Source: Ichthyophonus hoferi (Eukaryota; Opisthokonta; Ichthyosporea; Ichthyophonida; Ichthyophonidae). Taken from it: a DNA stretch of 29,709 bases. Below, in pieces: positions 20,834-29,709 of the stretch. The stretch's first letter is position 1. Every line of letters starts with the position of its first letter. The position numbers were made by a program, and so were the translations under genes. The notes below the pieces were generated by a model that was not told where the DNA came from, did not search any database, and saw nothing but the letters and a program-made list of their open reading frames with translations. The stretch lies in contig NAOQ01000568.1 of NCBI GenBank assembly GCA_002751075.1, forward strand, positions 2,673 to 32,381, read 5' to 3'.

Positions 20834-21246
20834 TGATAAGCCTTTAAACTAAGCATATTATTAAATAGGTACTCAACCTAATTGCTATTCAACATGTTGT
20901 CAGCAACATTTGTCCAATTAATTATATGAAGGATGATGCTATGTATCACATATACATCATTAATCACTATGTGCGATTAAAATGCAGATAACCAACACTA
21001 TCTAAAAACCATGATAAATTTAGATGCTAGACTGCACTAAACGTTTCGTCCTAATTAAATAAAATTAATGACATTGCGTAGTTAATTAATTAACACTAAT
21101 TATTGTCTAACTCTTAGTTAACAATTAAAACCTCTTTATAAACGCTACTGAATGTTTAGGACAATGCTATATGAAAATAAATATTTTTGTGTAAGACATC
21201 ATGAAGTATTCAGCCTGACAATTGTGGGGGTTGAAATACTTTAGCA
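20834..21246 (-). repeat. 5' LTR of the copia element
   Basis: It begins TGATAAGCC and ends TTTAGCA on the plus strand. It shares long blocks with the left LTR, for example around ACTCAACCTAA, ACATGTTGT and GTATTCAGCCT. Confidence 0.88.
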
Positions 21247-21693
21247 CATATAATGGTTTGCTAATTGCACTACACTCCTACTGATAGGTATATTAATAAT
21301 AAAATAAAATAATTAAGTTAATATGTTTACCTATTAATTTGCCTAGATGTAGAAAGGCGTATTCTATAATAGTAATAAAAACATGTAAATAATATTTATT
21401 ATTTATACTATGCTACTCTACCTAGTAAGTTATAGGTCTAGGAGCTTTTGGCACTCTGAACTTACAGGGATCTTGGGAAACATAAAATAAAATTATGTAA
21501 TTGGGGATTGTAAGGAATAATATGATTCTTTGTGATTGTGATTCCCAATTAAAAATAATAGTTGCAACACCTTTGTTCCTAATAATAGTGTTTTTTTCAA
21601 GTATTTGAAAAGAAACTTACAGCGTTAATATCTAATGTGAGTGTTGTGTGCTGTTCCGCTACTAATTTATAACGCAATATTCTTATTATATTC

Positions 21694-21718
21694 TTTATAT
21701 ATATATATATATATATAT
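21694..21718. repeat. (TA)n microsatellite
   Basis: An uninterrupted alternating TA run of about 12 units. Confidence 0.9.
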
Positions 21719-23695
21719 CCATGATCTTTGTGCCTTGGTCTCTACTAAATGCGAGTCTGTGATTATACAAGAGTATTGAATAAAAATACATCTAAATATT
21801 TTGTAGGTATTTTGACATTCTCTATTTTTTTAGTAAAATAATTCAGAACTACAAGATCTGTAAAACATATGTCATATACTGTATATTATTTATTGATTAG
21901 GATAGCGATATATATAATTACACCCGTCCCATCTACATCATCAGGACTTTAGTCTACAATAGCCAAATCCTATCTGTCACCTTAGTATTTATTAATCAAA
22001 TTATGTAGAAAATTAATTAACTAATGACTCTTTAATTGATAAAATAATTCTACATTAATCCACAATACTGTTTCACAATATTTCTCAACAAAATTTAAAA
22101 TATGGACAATAAATCAATGTATAATGATATAAACAACGATATACCCCATTAATTGGTCACCAATGATTTATAATGTCTAATCACTAGAGATATCTTAGTT
22201 TAGATGCAACAACGCAATTGAGAATCAACTATTATATGGTTACCAGGATAGTAGTTAATAAAATGCGTAACTTATGTTGAAATCTGTGACTGTTTTTTTC
22301 TATTAACTAAGATATATACATACGCCAAGAATGCAGTCATTCTTTAAATTATTGTTGCTGCTAAGACTCAAAAGAAATCTATCTCAATTATTGCCGTGGA
22401 TTCTAAACGACTCTGAATTGAAGTAGATTCAGCTGAAGAGACATCAATTCTCGTGCAACGAACTGAATACAATCCAAAAACAAATTTACTTCAAACTAGT
22501 GACCAAGTTATATTCCTACAAGTCGCCTCACTATTACCGGTTCCATCCGATTCATATTCTATTCTTAATAGAACCATAACGAGTACTAGCACAACTCACG
22601 TTCTTTTATATTTGTACAAGGAATTTCAATGAATAGAACAAAACTTATGTTATACTATACGCTACTCTATAATCCAAATTAATTTAGGTTGGATATCATA
22701 TTTAACACGGTGATTTACTGAAACATAAGATAATAATAACCTTATGTTTCTACTGACGAGGTTATTTATAATAAAGTTATTAAGACAACATCGCTACTTG
22801 TTAGCTTAATATTATGTAGAAATTATAATGCTGCACTATATATACAAAGCAAACTAATAAATACAATGCGCTTAATGTAATATGTAAGTTGTTGTTCCTT
22901 TTGTGGTTGGCACCCACAGAATCGTAGGAACCTTGATAATCATTAGATCACATGACACAATCGGTAGAACATGATCGCTTGCATCGTAATTCCCGAAAAA
23001 AGTGATCTAATCAGTTTCTAATAATAAACTAGCCAATGAGTAATTGAAAAGAAGGTTCTAGATAGCTTTGGACTGTTGAGGGGTTTGATAATAAAGTATA
23101 CCGTAGCCAGCATTAGCGTAAACCATGGCTAATAAGCAGATCAGAATCAAAAGAAAATAACCTATAATAAAATAGACATAGAAATAGCGTTAGTTTGTTT
23201 TGGTTTCCGACATTAGGAGTATTTTGAAGACTTGGTATGTAGTATGGTATTCATTCATCTATTATTTTATTTTATTTCAATTCACATCATATACTCAAAG
23301 TAGATAGTTGATTTTATCAGTGACATGGGCATGCGAGGTGGCCACGTATGCAGGTGTGCTGGCTTTTATTAGTACTTGTCTGATCTTATCTTGATAATCT
23401 AATACTATTATATCTTTATTAGAATGTCTTTAGCTAATTACCTCATTAATGTAACTGCATATACTATGTATCGACAAATCAACTTACCTGGTTGGAAACA
23501 TAATGCTATTAACTGATATCAGACCGGGCATTTCATGCTCTTATAAAATACACTCAACGTATGACTATACAAGCCTATATGACAACAGACATGCATTTTA
23601 TGTTTTATCAGGCGTGACATCATAATCAAAGCTAATATTTTTGCTACGTCAATGCAATATATTCTCTATCCCGGGGCTGTTATTGTGTATGACCT

Positions 23696-23895
23696 AATAT
23701 AGAAGGAGGCGTTGTCATCTACTCAGTTTGCTTATATTGGCTTTGTTATTAACTAACTATCTTAATATAGAAGAGGTAACGGTTGTTCCCAATGACATCG
23801 TGATCTACTCAGCTTACTTTTATCAGCTTTATTAAATATCTTTGTATGGAAGGAATGATTTCCCTAAGTTCGGGATGGCATCGTTACTCTTTTTA
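23696..23895. repeat. Degenerate tandem repeat of about 68-77 bp, three units
   Basis: Unit 1 starts AATATAGAAGGAGG at 23696. Unit 2 starts AATATAGAAGAGG at 23764. Unit 3 is more diverged (TGTATGGAAGGAATG, about 23843). Units 1 and 2 share AATATAGAAG, ATCTACTCAG and GCTTT in the same order. Confidence 0.5.
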
Positions 23896-24613
23896 TAATT
23901 TAAAGAGGCACCCATTTCTTTTCCAATAGTCATTAATTCTATTATTATTCATTATAAGCCCCATTCTTGAATAAAAAATATTTTATTATTATTAGAACAT
24001 AAAAAACGGTTGGCAACTAAAGGACTACATACTAGTTTTTGCTTTAAACGAAATCACGCACTCAAAAATTCCCATCGCACAAATTGTTGACAACAACGGT
24101 ATCACGGCATTGGAATGTTGATAACAATTCTATTGGCTAATGAGAAAAGATATATTGAACATAGCATATGCAGTGCATCTGCCTACAGTGAAAAAAGACA
24201 CATTTTTTTTGATTAAAAACTAAAATAGAATACAATATAACATATTTTAAAATATTTTGTTTCAGAAAATTTTAAATAAAAATTTATAAGAATTAAAATT
24301 GCACCAAATACAACTTTATGGTTTATACAATGCTGAATGATAAAATTCACACTTCCTCCCTAATAAGGGAGAGTGAAATTTCTTTGTGCACTTGCAAATG
24401 CACAAGTAATTAAATATTATAAGGTCTTGAGGTCCTACTGTACATACCAATTGTAATGGAAAATGCAAAAAAAAAAAATATTTAATTTATCAAAAAAAAA
24501 ATGCCAAGAAATAATAAAAATATATTTAAATGAAATCATCTATTTACATTTAAATAAGATCTATATTAGAGTTTAGCTTTTTTACCAGCATCTCAATTAG
24601 CCAACCATAGATT

Positions 24614-24630
24614 AGCCTTTCTGAAAGGCT
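24614..24630. repeat. 7-bp inverted repeat upstream of the HMG-box gene
   Basis: AGCCTTT, CTG, AAAGGCT: a perfect small stem about 170 bases before the first candidate ATG. Confidence 0.5.
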
Positions 24631-24663
24631 TTAGAAACGCACGTTCTTATTCAAACAGCACAT

Positions 24664-24699
24664 GCCATATGCTGCCATATCCCGCCATATCCTGCCATA
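24664..24699 (+). promoter_or_regulatory. Four GCCATA motifs in exact 10-bp register
   Basis: GCCATA recurs at 24664, 24674, 24684 and 24694, the first three as GCCATAT. This is one per helical turn, about 100-135 bases before the first ATG (24799) of the TFAM-type gene. GCCAT matches the core of YY1-type sites. Binding by such a factor is inference; the phasing is seen directly. Confidence 0.5.
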
Positions 24700-24798
24700 G
24701 GATCTCACATAACACCCACTATTTTTATTTTTTTTTTCGAGCTAGTGATACGAAAAACTGGTGTAATATTTTTTTTTGAGTTAGTTACGTTTTATTTT

Positions 24799-26528
24799 AT
24801 GTTTGCAATGTTTGCTGTTTCTAATATTTTTCGGTCTAGCTGTGTGGCTGCTCCTCGTGTAGTGGCCGCCATGGCCCCACGTGCAGTCTTGATTAGTGGT
24901 CTTCGCAATTTGGTCACCGACCGCCCTGCCCGCCCTAACAGCGGCTACGTTAAGTTCCTTAAGGCCAGTAATCTTATGAAGAATGCTACTTCATTGATCG
25001 CTGCTAGAGCCGTCGTGAAGTCTCTTAGTAGTCAGTGGAGTGCTATGCCTGCTGAGGAAAAGAAGGTAAGCACTTTTTTTAATTTGTATCACAGCTTTTG
25101 TTCATTTTTTTTTCATTCTTTTTGTTGGTTAACTGTTCAAAGACTGTTTTGTGCGGTATTGTTAGTTTAAAAATTTTTTTTTTGAATTATTTCGCTTTTG
25201 TGATGGTTTTCTTTATACATAAAGTCAATAAGTGACATCTTGTCGTCAGGTTTTTGTTTCTGTCAACGAAGGTGAACAATGCTTTCTTGCTGTTTTTCTG
25301 ATTTTACCATGAAACACAGAAATATATGGAGGAGAGTCAGGCCGATCGGGAAAAATACCGGGAGCTAGTCAAAGCTTGGCAGCTTAGTCTTACTCCCGAG
25401 GATAAGGAGGCCTTGGCTGAAGAGAAGGTTCTTAAACTGAAGATGAAGACTCAACGTGAGAGGAGAAGAATTGTGAGGGAGTACAAGGCCATGGATACTG
25501 CCAGGTTGTAACTCTTAAAGACCTTCTCGGTTTAATTGTTTAAAGAATAAGGATTGATTGTGTGCGGCTCCTTGTATCAGAAGATGTTGGTTTCGTATTG
25601 TCATTAATAAAATATATTCCGACTATGTTTGAATGGGCAATTTAAAAATCATTATAGTAACCAAACACCTATTCATAAATAGACCCAAAACGCCTTTGAA
25701 CGCCTATATGATGTTCTCTCTCGAGACCATGAAGAGGTTAATGACCGAACAGCCTAGCCTCAGGGTCAGCCAGTTGGGTAGCATGGTTGGTTCTATGTAC
25801 CGTAACTTGTCCCCCACCGAGTTAGAGGTTGGTAGTGCTTGTGAATACTTCTTGCTTTTCTTTTCTTAAGAGGATATATAGATGTAGTGTTTTTTAATTG
25901 TTTAAGTTGTGTGCTGTGCCGAAAGCGTTTTCTGGCTTGTGCAGCCTTTTCTTTCTATTTAAATATCCATGTATGCATGTTATAATATTTAGCATAGAAA
26001 CCACCTCCATAACCACTGTACTTTTTTTTAAAAAAAATATACAGAAATACAACAAGATGGCCGCGGCTGATAAGGCACGTTATGCCAAGGAGATGGAGAA
26101 CTACGTCGCTCCTCCCATGTAAATCACTTTCTCCCTTTCCCGCTTTACAGGTCTATTTAAATTAGTGTAGATTTCCAATATCATGGCATTAGGTGAAGAC
26201 GCTCTTTTGTATTCTAAGTTTTAGAACACCAAAAAATGCGAAGAATACCAATATTTACGATATTGATATACCAGTCTACTACTATAAACTTGTCTTTTTG
26301 ACATACTTGTACCATTATCAAATTTTCAGGCCTGAGCTTCCCAAGTTCGTTTCCTCAAAGCCAGTTTCGGTTAAGCCGAAGCCTGCCGCTAAAAAAATGG
26401 TCAAGAAGGAGGTTAAAAAGGAGGTTAAAAAGGCGGCCAAGAAGATAGTTAAGAAGGATGCCAAGAAGATGGCAGCTAAGAAGACTGTCAAGGCCACTTC
26501 TAGCCGCAAGACCAAGACCAAAGCCTAA
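24799..26528 (+). CDS. TFAM: Mitochondrial transcription factor A-type protein, two HMG boxes, lysine-rich tail, five exons
   Basis: Exons are 24799-25065, 25320-25504, 25683-25827, 26045-26118 and 26330-26528. All introns are GT-AG and the frame is continuous, giving 289 aa from the first ATG. Residues 1-42 are rich in Arg, Ala and Ser without acids until residue 41, as in a mitochondrial presequence. HMG box A is about 44-109 (PNSGYVKFLKAS to YRELVKAW). A basic linker follows (LTPEDKEALAEEKVLKLKMK; compare human TFAM LTPSQIMSLEKEIM). HMG box B is about 151-221 (RPKTPLNAYMMF to KARYAKEMENYV). The tail (225-289) has 24 lysines and eight KK pairs in a rough xxKK period. TFAM packages mtDNA and activates its promoters; that role is assumed from architecture. 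The tail is much longer than the roughly 26 residues of human TFAM. Starting instead at 24871 (GCCGCCATGG) gives 265 aa. A nuclear HMGB-like protein is the alternative. Confidence 0.82.
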
Positions 26529-26589
26529 ACAGTCTTTCGTGCCTAGGCTTATGTACAAGGTAGTTGCTTATTCAGTGCCATTTGCACAT

Positions 26590-26632
26590 CCTGCTACCTT
26601 GGCAATGGGAGGTACTACCGTTTAGTAGCAGG
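26590..26632 (+). repeat. 8-bp inverted repeat in the 3' UTR of the HMG-box gene
   Basis: CCTGCTAC at 26590 pairs exactly with GTAGCAGG ending at 26632. The loop itself contains GGTACTACC, which could form a second small stem. It may be an mRNA structure near the stop codon. Confidence 0.5.
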
Positions 26633-26703
26633 GTAAAATTCTGAACTTGACCTACAATATGTATTATGTTGTAGTCCAACTAACTTGTTTTTTTCTCTTG
26701 CAG
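26633..26703 (+). other. Possible 71-base intron in the 3' UTR
   Basis: A donor-like AGG|GTAAAA and a strong acceptor (TTTTTTCTCTTGCAG) bound a short AT-rich piece after the stop codon. The intron is inferred from the signals only. Confidence 0.4.
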
Positions 26704-26868
26704 ATAGCTTTTTGACTTACTTGAACAGGGGGTTTTCGCCATTATTTTTACCTTTTGGAAAATGTTTTGATAATAATATTTTTGGCATTATTTCAAGTGC
26801 GACGAAACCTTCCTATCATCGGGATATCAAAAAGCTTTTAAGTGTTGGCATATTAATGTGTAATTTTC

Positions 26869-26874
26869 AATAAA
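26869..26874 (+). terminator. AATAAA polyadenylation signal of the HMG-box gene
   Basis: AATAAA followed by GTTGAATTCC, about 340 bases after the stop codon, with a T/G-rich stretch beyond. It is the first such hexamer on the plus strand seen in the 3' UTR. Confidence 0.6.
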
Positions 26875-26884
26875 GTTGAATTCC

Positions 26885-28725
26885 TAAATGTTGCAGGTTA
26901 GTTTTGAAAATTTTAATATTCATAGCTACTTAAGATTCTCCATTATATACTCTGGACTATATCTGTATGACTAATTGGAAAATACATGTTAACACTTTTT
27001 TATAATGAAATAGTGTGGCCTTATGAATGGTTAAGGCCATATATATATATGTAAGATAGCTTAAAATTACAATAATACACTTCTCGGATATCATTGGTTG
27101 ACAATTGTAAAGGTTTCCCTTCCTGGTCAAAGGAAACCAATCAAGATGCAATTAGTGACTAGTACCATATTATCATCATGGGCTACTAGGAACTGGCTGA
27201 TCAGACTACATTATCTGTCTAATCTTCATAGACACAAGTTACTATCAATTGAAGTTTGCTACATTTCGATATAAATAGACTTACCTTAAGTTCAAGTTTG
27301 GACTATAATAAGATATTTTATTTATTATACACCAACTTATTATTACTGATCAGTTTGAGAAAAGGGTAACAGAACATAGGCTGCTTTGGACTATTTGAAT
27401 ATTACATCAGGTAATGGTGTATATAATGTAATGTGACTGGTATTTTTTTTTTTAGCGTCAAGACGGCCTATTATTGCTTGACAACATAAAAACGTAAACT
27501 ATTAAGTCAAATGGATGCGTAACACAAGACATAGCTCTGTGGTGTTCAATTAAAACTATCAATGAAGTTATAGTATGTCAGGTCTAAAAGTCTTTCCTTT
27601 AGTTTTGTCTTAGAAACTGGTTTGTTTGTCACGATAAAAAAAAATAGATAATCTCCCTCACAATAGTCGGATCAGGTCTATATGGGGTTTATTATTCATT
27701 TTGTGTAATTAGAAAATATTGAATTTTTCCTTTGACAACTTTGCCAATTAAATAAAAATAAAGTTGCACAAGATAAAAAGGAAGAGAACATCAAATTCTA
27801 TTGTTTGGCTGCGTCCTGATAATACAATGCAGTTAAGGAAAAAATCTAATACAATTTGGCCAAGTTAGGGTGATTGAAATGTGGACTGAATTGGGTCGGT
27901 TAAACTGAAAACAATAAGAATTTAGAGGGTTTTACATGAGTATGCTTTGTTATGCTTTGGTTAAAATCTTTTGGTAATATAATATCGTGTCATTAAGCTA
28001 TGCAGCTGAGGTCTCATATGACCGTATTTATAAACTTCCTTCTTCATTGTTAGACTTAATATCAATCTCTTCTCCTCCAATATGATGGATGACCCTTTTC
28101 ATAAATATTTCACTTAAGTGTTACCTATTAGACAGAATCTAAGCTAATAATGCTTTTCAAGACTGTTAACTCCGATTGAACACGTAGTTCACCCGAAGTT
28201 GTGATAGCAAGCAGATCATGAAATGGTTAGTCCGACATTAGTTAATAGCGTTCTTAATTAGGTAATTTGATTTGTTAATACATAGAAGGTGAGCATTTAC
28301 AATCATGAGTAAATTAGTTAAAAAGAAAGCCGTGCATATGAGAACACAATAATATTAGATTCGAGACTGGACCAAATAATTCTAGTGGGCCTCAGTAGCT
28401 CTCCATGAATGGTACTAGCCAATAAGAATCTTTACAATATTGACCATGATGAACAGCCATAATTGACAACCGTGAAAAAACGAATGTTGCGGAATGGATA
28501 AAAGAAACAAAAACAACTAATAATATACACGGGTAATGACGTTTCAACCATTATAAAGCAAAACGTTGAATTTCTTATATATATATACTTTATCTAAATG
28601 ATTAGAAGACACTTGTCCTGTGTTCCATAATCATCGTATTTTCATAGTAATGTCTAGCACTTAAAAATAAGCGCCAGTGTTTTGAGAATATTTTTTCTAC
28701 AAGTAATACTTGAGAATTACCTAGT
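26885..28725. other. AT-rich intergenic region
   Basis: No supported gene. A small inverted repeat (GGTTTCC near 27112 and GGAAACC near 27132) and T-runs were seen. The minus-strand frame at 26957-27151 looks like chance. Confidence 0.5.
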
Positions 28726-29041
28726 CACTCTTGAGTGCAATAATGCCCATTACATACATACAAACTTAGCACCTCTCATTGATCATACACACTGTGCTAT
28801 AAGCACTATCGCGCTCAATTGCACTAAGGCAGGAAAGCCTTCTAAACTCATAGCTGAATGCAACCGCAATAAACAATTAGAAATAGAAGCAGCATATACG
28901 CCTGCTAATACATTTTCTTCTATCGAAAGTGGATCATCACTAAGTATTGTTTCTACTGCTGGCCCAGCCAAAGATAATTTTACACACAACCAAATTAAAG
29001 TACATGAAACAAAAACTCAATCATCAATCACGGATTACTAA
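28726..29041 (+). CDS. Possible terminal exon of an unrecognised gene
   Basis: After a weak acceptor (ATTACCTAG), an open plus-strand frame of about 100 codons ends at TAA (29039-29041). It is hydrophilic, rich in Ser, Thr and Asn with five Cys, and ends QSSITDY. It has no ATG of its own and no upstream exon was found. The opposite strand is also open here (28783-28989), so the coding strand is uncertain. Confidence 0.25.
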
Positions 29042-29149
29042 AGGGTTATGGTTACAGTCCAAAATTAGTATGTATGTTTAAACTATGCTCCAAGGTCTAA
29101 CACACACAGACAGAGCCCTAGGTATAACTTAGTTATTTAAATAAATTAA

Positions 29150-29341
29150 TACCTCATAATTAGGAAGTTTTAGAGTAGTAGAGATCTGAGATATTAGTAC
29201 GCCTGGTTCGGCCGGAAAAATTGCCCTTGAGGATTGGATATACATTGTAGGAAGCACAGTTAAGTTACTGCCAATCTTCACATGTTTGTTGCTGTCTAAC
29301 CGCTGTATACCGAGATCGCTTAGGGAACTTGGAGCTGCCAC
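29150..29341 (-). CDS. Possible internal exon, minus strand, unrecognised
   Basis: The minus strand is open from a weak acceptor (GTGGCAG) at about 29336 to GAG|GTATTA at about 29150. It reads SSLSDLGIQRLDSNKHVKIG, then a mixed hydrophobic stretch. Composition is coding-like for this AT-rich DNA, and the plus strand is closed here. No partner exon in phase was found to the left. Confidence 0.25.
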
Positions 29342-29642
29342 ATTATTTTGATATTATTATTTTTCTGTTAATCTTAGCAACAGCAACACAATGTTTAGAA
29401 TTGTCCAGGTAGTTGGTGTTAATTTGGTTATCTTAAGCTGCCATTGCTACTTAGTCCAGGCAATAAAATAGAGATCGAGTTTAGCGATTTTATGTGGTGA
29501 TAAGAAATTTAATCTGATCAGTATCAAATTGTTTACCATAGAAGTCTACTTATAAAACCATTGAGCTCAAAATTATTTCTCTTTTAAATCGTATATTGTG
29601 TTTAGAACCGTGCATATTATTGGTTGTTTCTGCTCCTTTTAG

Positions 29643-29709
29643 CCTTGCCACAACCTTTGTTTTTTCGGAGGTGTCAATCATAGCTGTGTTCATTAATGTC
29701 AATGGAACT
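29643..29709 (+). CDS. Possible exon running off the right edge
   Basis: A good 3' splice site (GTTTCTGCTCCTTTTAG) is followed by an open plus-strand frame, LATTFVFSEVSIIAVFINVN and on to the edge. It is hydrophobic and could be a membrane segment. The opposite strand also has an ATG-started frame here, so the strand is unsure. Confidence 0.25.

Larger units (their letters stand above)
16360..21246 (-). mobile_element. Ty1/copia LTR retrotransposon, old and broken
   Basis: Two LTRs of about 411 and 413 bases, each with TG...CA ends when read on the minus strand, enclose about 4 kb. Next to the 3' LTR (left) is a purine tract (AAGGGGAG on the minus strand). Next to the 5' LTR (right) is a primer-binding-like TGGTATTGACC. 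Read on the minus strand, the parts are in copia order: gag-like region (about 20750-19900), protease and pre-integrase region (about 19900-19280), integrase (about 19280-18600), reverse transcriptase (about 18100-17290; linker with CLIWILQLTRPDI) and RNase H (about 17290-16800; KHIRVKYHYTKKAI near the end). Integrase before reverse transcriptase identifies copia rather than gypsy. Many breaks, probably more than ten, and LTRs that differ at very roughly a fifth of positions by eye make it an old fossil. Flanking target duplications are not clear. Confidence 0.92.
21247..24600. other. AT-rich intergenic region without a supported gene
   Basis: It holds a (TA)n run (21694-21718), a weak minus-strand open segment at 22368-22488 of about 40 codons with a polar Ser/Glu-rich reading, a degenerate tandem repeat at 23696-23895, and several A/T homopolymers near 24470-24500. 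I see no gene that can be supported. Confidence 0.5.

Noticed and set aside
22368-22488. Minus-strand open segment of about 40 codons, Ser/Glu-rich
   Set aside because: No convincing acceptor with pyrimidine tract and no partner exon; the length is within chance for this many frames.
26318-26558. Two minus-strand frames opposite the lysine tail
   Set aside because: They are shadows of AAG/AAA-rich codons, which read as Leu/Phe codons in reverse; there is no other support.
1-29709. CRISPR arrays, tRNA and rRNA genes, bacterial operons
   Set aside because: I searched by eye for regular spacer arrays, GGTTCGA-type B boxes and rRNA motifs and saw none that hold up.

Overview
This is a eukaryotic, AT-rich nuclear window with GT-AG introns of about 70 to 1,100 bases, CCAAT-type promoter elements, microsatellites and a decayed Ty1/copia LTR retrotransposon. 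An ABITRAM (FAM206A/Simiate) gene, a TFAM-type two-HMG-box gene and a secreted elastin-like/cysteine-rich protein point to an animal. Short introns, low GC and unfamiliar secreted proteins would suit a non-bilaterian such as a sponge, but that is inference.

Layout from left to right. (1) 690-1203, minus strand: two 5' coding exons of a small or truncated gene with a MAPK-docking-like motif that resembles MAP2K3/6 N-termini. (2) 1204-2006: a shared upstream region with four CCAAT boxes. (3) 2007-4878, plus: a six-exon ABITRAM gene that appears complete (190 aa). (4) 4879-8918: AT-rich, no supported gene. (5) 8919-11674, plus: a three-exon gene for a 364-aa secreted protein with PGVGV heptad repeats followed by an 18-cysteine region containing three C-x4-CC motifs. 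(6) 11675-16359: mostly non-coding, with an unrecognised G-poor coding-like tract (about 12960-14301), an LTR fragment, an assembly gap set in poly(T), and an orphan Cys-containing exon-like segment. (7) 16360-21246: an old copia element on the minus strand with both LTRs. (8) 21247-24660: AT-rich, no clear gene. (9) 24664-26875, plus: a TFAM-type gene preceded by four GCCATA motifs in exact 10-bp phase, with a histone-H1-like lysine tail. (10) 26876-29709: mostly non-coding, with weak exon-like segments near the right edge.

The genes do not form an operon or an obvious pathway. The most notable content is the elastin-like/cysteine-rich secreted protein and the TFAM-type protein with its lysine-rich tail. 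All gene models were built by eye from splice signals, frame continuity and remembered family sequences. No alignment or database search was run.
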